A stretch of 64,000 bases of DNA from Pseudomonadota bacterium. Lineage in GTDB: Bacteria; Pseudomonadota; Gammaproteobacteria; Steroidobacterales; Woeseiaceae. Below the pieces are notes generated by a model. The model had not been told where the DNA came from, ran no database searches, and saw only the letters and a list, made by a program, of their open reading frames with translations. The DNA is taken from positions 1-64,000 of the forward strand of contig JACZWL010000011.1 of NCBI GenBank assembly GCA_022572185.1, written 5' to 3'. The number at the start of each line of letters is the position of its first letter. Positions within the stretch are counted from its first letter, which is position 1. Below are positions 63,298 through 64,000 of the stretch, piece by piece. The position numbers were made by a program, and so were the translations under genes.

Positions 63298-63311
63298 GCG
63301 GCTTTAGCCGC
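63298..63311. repeat. Single REP-like core overlapping the acyltransferase stop
   Basis: GCGGCTTTAGCCGC is the same palindromic core as in the atp and parB repeats. It lies between convergent gyrB and the acyltransferase gene, and the acyltransferase stop codon (TAA on the minus strand) is inside it. Confidence 0.8.
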
Positions 63312-63999
63312 GATTCCAATAACCCTCACTAATCTCCGCCATCTTTGTTTCAATCCAGGCCTGGGTAATCTTATTTGTCTCCTTTGGCTCTTGCCTTGAC
63401 GGGTCGACAGGCGGTCCAATGCAGATACGGATTCGCCCGGGCCGCTCAGGCAAGCCGTTGCGCGGAAAGAAATCCCTGGCGTTGTGTGCGACCGGGACGA
63501 TCAGGCACCCGGCCTCTCTGGCAAGGGCCGCGCCGCTGATTCCGTAACGACGGGTTTGTCCTGGCGGCATTCTGGTGCCCTCCGGAAAGATCGTGATCCA
63601 GATGCCTTCGGCCAGGCGCGCTTTACCTTGCCGAATTACCTGCTTGACTGCTTCGCCGCCGCCGCGCCGGTCTATCGCGATACATTTCATTGCAGATGCT
63701 GCCCAGCCAATGACAGGGACCCAACGAAGCTCTTCTTTAACTACCCAGGCGTGAGGCGGAAACACACCGACCTGCGCATAGGTCTCAAAGACCGAAGAAT
63801 GTTTGATATAAATGACGCTCGGTTCGGCGGGCAGGTTTTCCCCGCCCTCGACCACCCATTCGAGCCCGCATATAAGGCGCCCGGCCCATAGCATCCCCCT
63901 GGACCACGCCCGGGCTATGCCGAAGCGGACCCGATATGGAAGCGGCCAGAGCAATATGATGGCAACGGCGCCGGGGACGACCGTCAGCACGAAATACAA
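63304..63999 (-). CDS. plsC: 1-acyl-sn-glycerol-3-phosphate acyltransferase (PlsC-like), start possibly beyond the window
   Basis: Membrane acyltransferase making phosphatidic acid. A hydrophobic N-terminal helix precedes the acyl-acceptor motif YIKHSSVFET (His with the KHxSxxET form), then FPEGTRMPPG and GCLIVPVAHNA; 231 residues are visible. A TTG at 63999 lies one base from the window edge, so the real start may be further right. The last codons and stop run into a REP-like palindrome. Confidence 0.88.
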   Translation of the reverse strand: MYFVLTVVPGAVAIILLWPLPYRVRFGIARAWSRGMLWAGRLICGLEWVVEGGENLPAEPSVIYIKHSSVFETYAQVGVFPPHAWVVKEELRWVPVIGWAASAMKCIAIDRRGGGEAVKQVIRQGKARLAEGIWITIFPEGTRMPPGQTRRYGISGAALAREAGCLIVPVAHNARDFFPRNGLPERPGRIRICIGPPVDPSRQEPKETNKITQAWIETKMAEISEGYWNRG

Positions 64000-64000
64000 G

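Overview
The window is about 64 kb from the replication-origin region of a gammaproteobacterial chromosome. The evidence is the conserved core rpmH-rnpA-yidC-mnmE on one strand and dnaA-dnaN-recF-gyrB on the other, then mnmG, rsmG-parA-parB, the atpIBEFHAGDC operon and glmU-glmS. No rRNA, tRNA, CRISPR array, prophage or intact transposase gene was seen. The gene content (Mg-type HemB, prpBCD with acuI, NnrU, DUF6491 and DUF945 proteins, many short intergenic palindromes) would fit a free-living, probably marine or sediment, lineage. The family-level assignment is inference only.

Layout. 1-3 kb: a Fur-box-like site at the left edge, tag, a cysteine-rich repeat protein that looks like an HvfA-type RiPP metallophore precursor, and an ECF sigma/anti-sigma pair. 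3-15.7 kb: housekeeping and accessory genes (hemB, aroE, glutathione reductase, oligopeptidase A, xth, an HD-domain protein, two glutathione-fold proteins, small lipoproteins, an ornithine cyclodeaminase-like gene, an amino-acid permease remnant, nnrU). 15.8-27.8 kb: glmS, glmU, an NPP-type phosphodiesterase and the complete ATP synthase operon, with two arrays of three 52-bp REP-like repeats after atpE and after atpA. 28-34.6 kb: an EAL protein, a Tat-exported FAD oxidoreductase, an exported amidohydrolase, then parB, parA and rsmG. 34.6-47 kb: inserted metabolic genes (prpBCD, acuI, a metallo-beta-lactamase-fold hydrolase, a DUF945 protein, and an oligopeptide ABC transporter translationally coupled to mnmG). 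47-56.8 kb: mnmG, then a plus-strand block (alpha/beta hydrolase, natAB, cytochrome c), then mnmE-yidC-rnpA-rpmH. 56.9-63.3 kb: dnaA, a candidate oriC, dnaN, recF carrying two parS-like sites, gyrB. The right edge cuts into, or just past the start of, a plsC-type acyltransferase gene.

How it works together. Transcription diverges from the rpmH/dnaA boundary, as expected at a bidirectional origin. The ParAB proteins encoded 27 kb away would act on the parS sites in recF. AcuI makes propionyl-CoA from acryloyl-CoA and PrpBCD oxidises propionyl-CoA through the methylcitrate cycle, so these neighbours form one plausible catabolic unit.

The observations I rate most highly are: the orphan HvfA-like precursor with ten EGSCGG repeats and no visible modification enzymes; the two REP-like arrays placed after atpE and atpA; the parS-like sites inside recF; the absence of any canonical start codon for rnpA; and a permease gene reduced to its first 32 codons.
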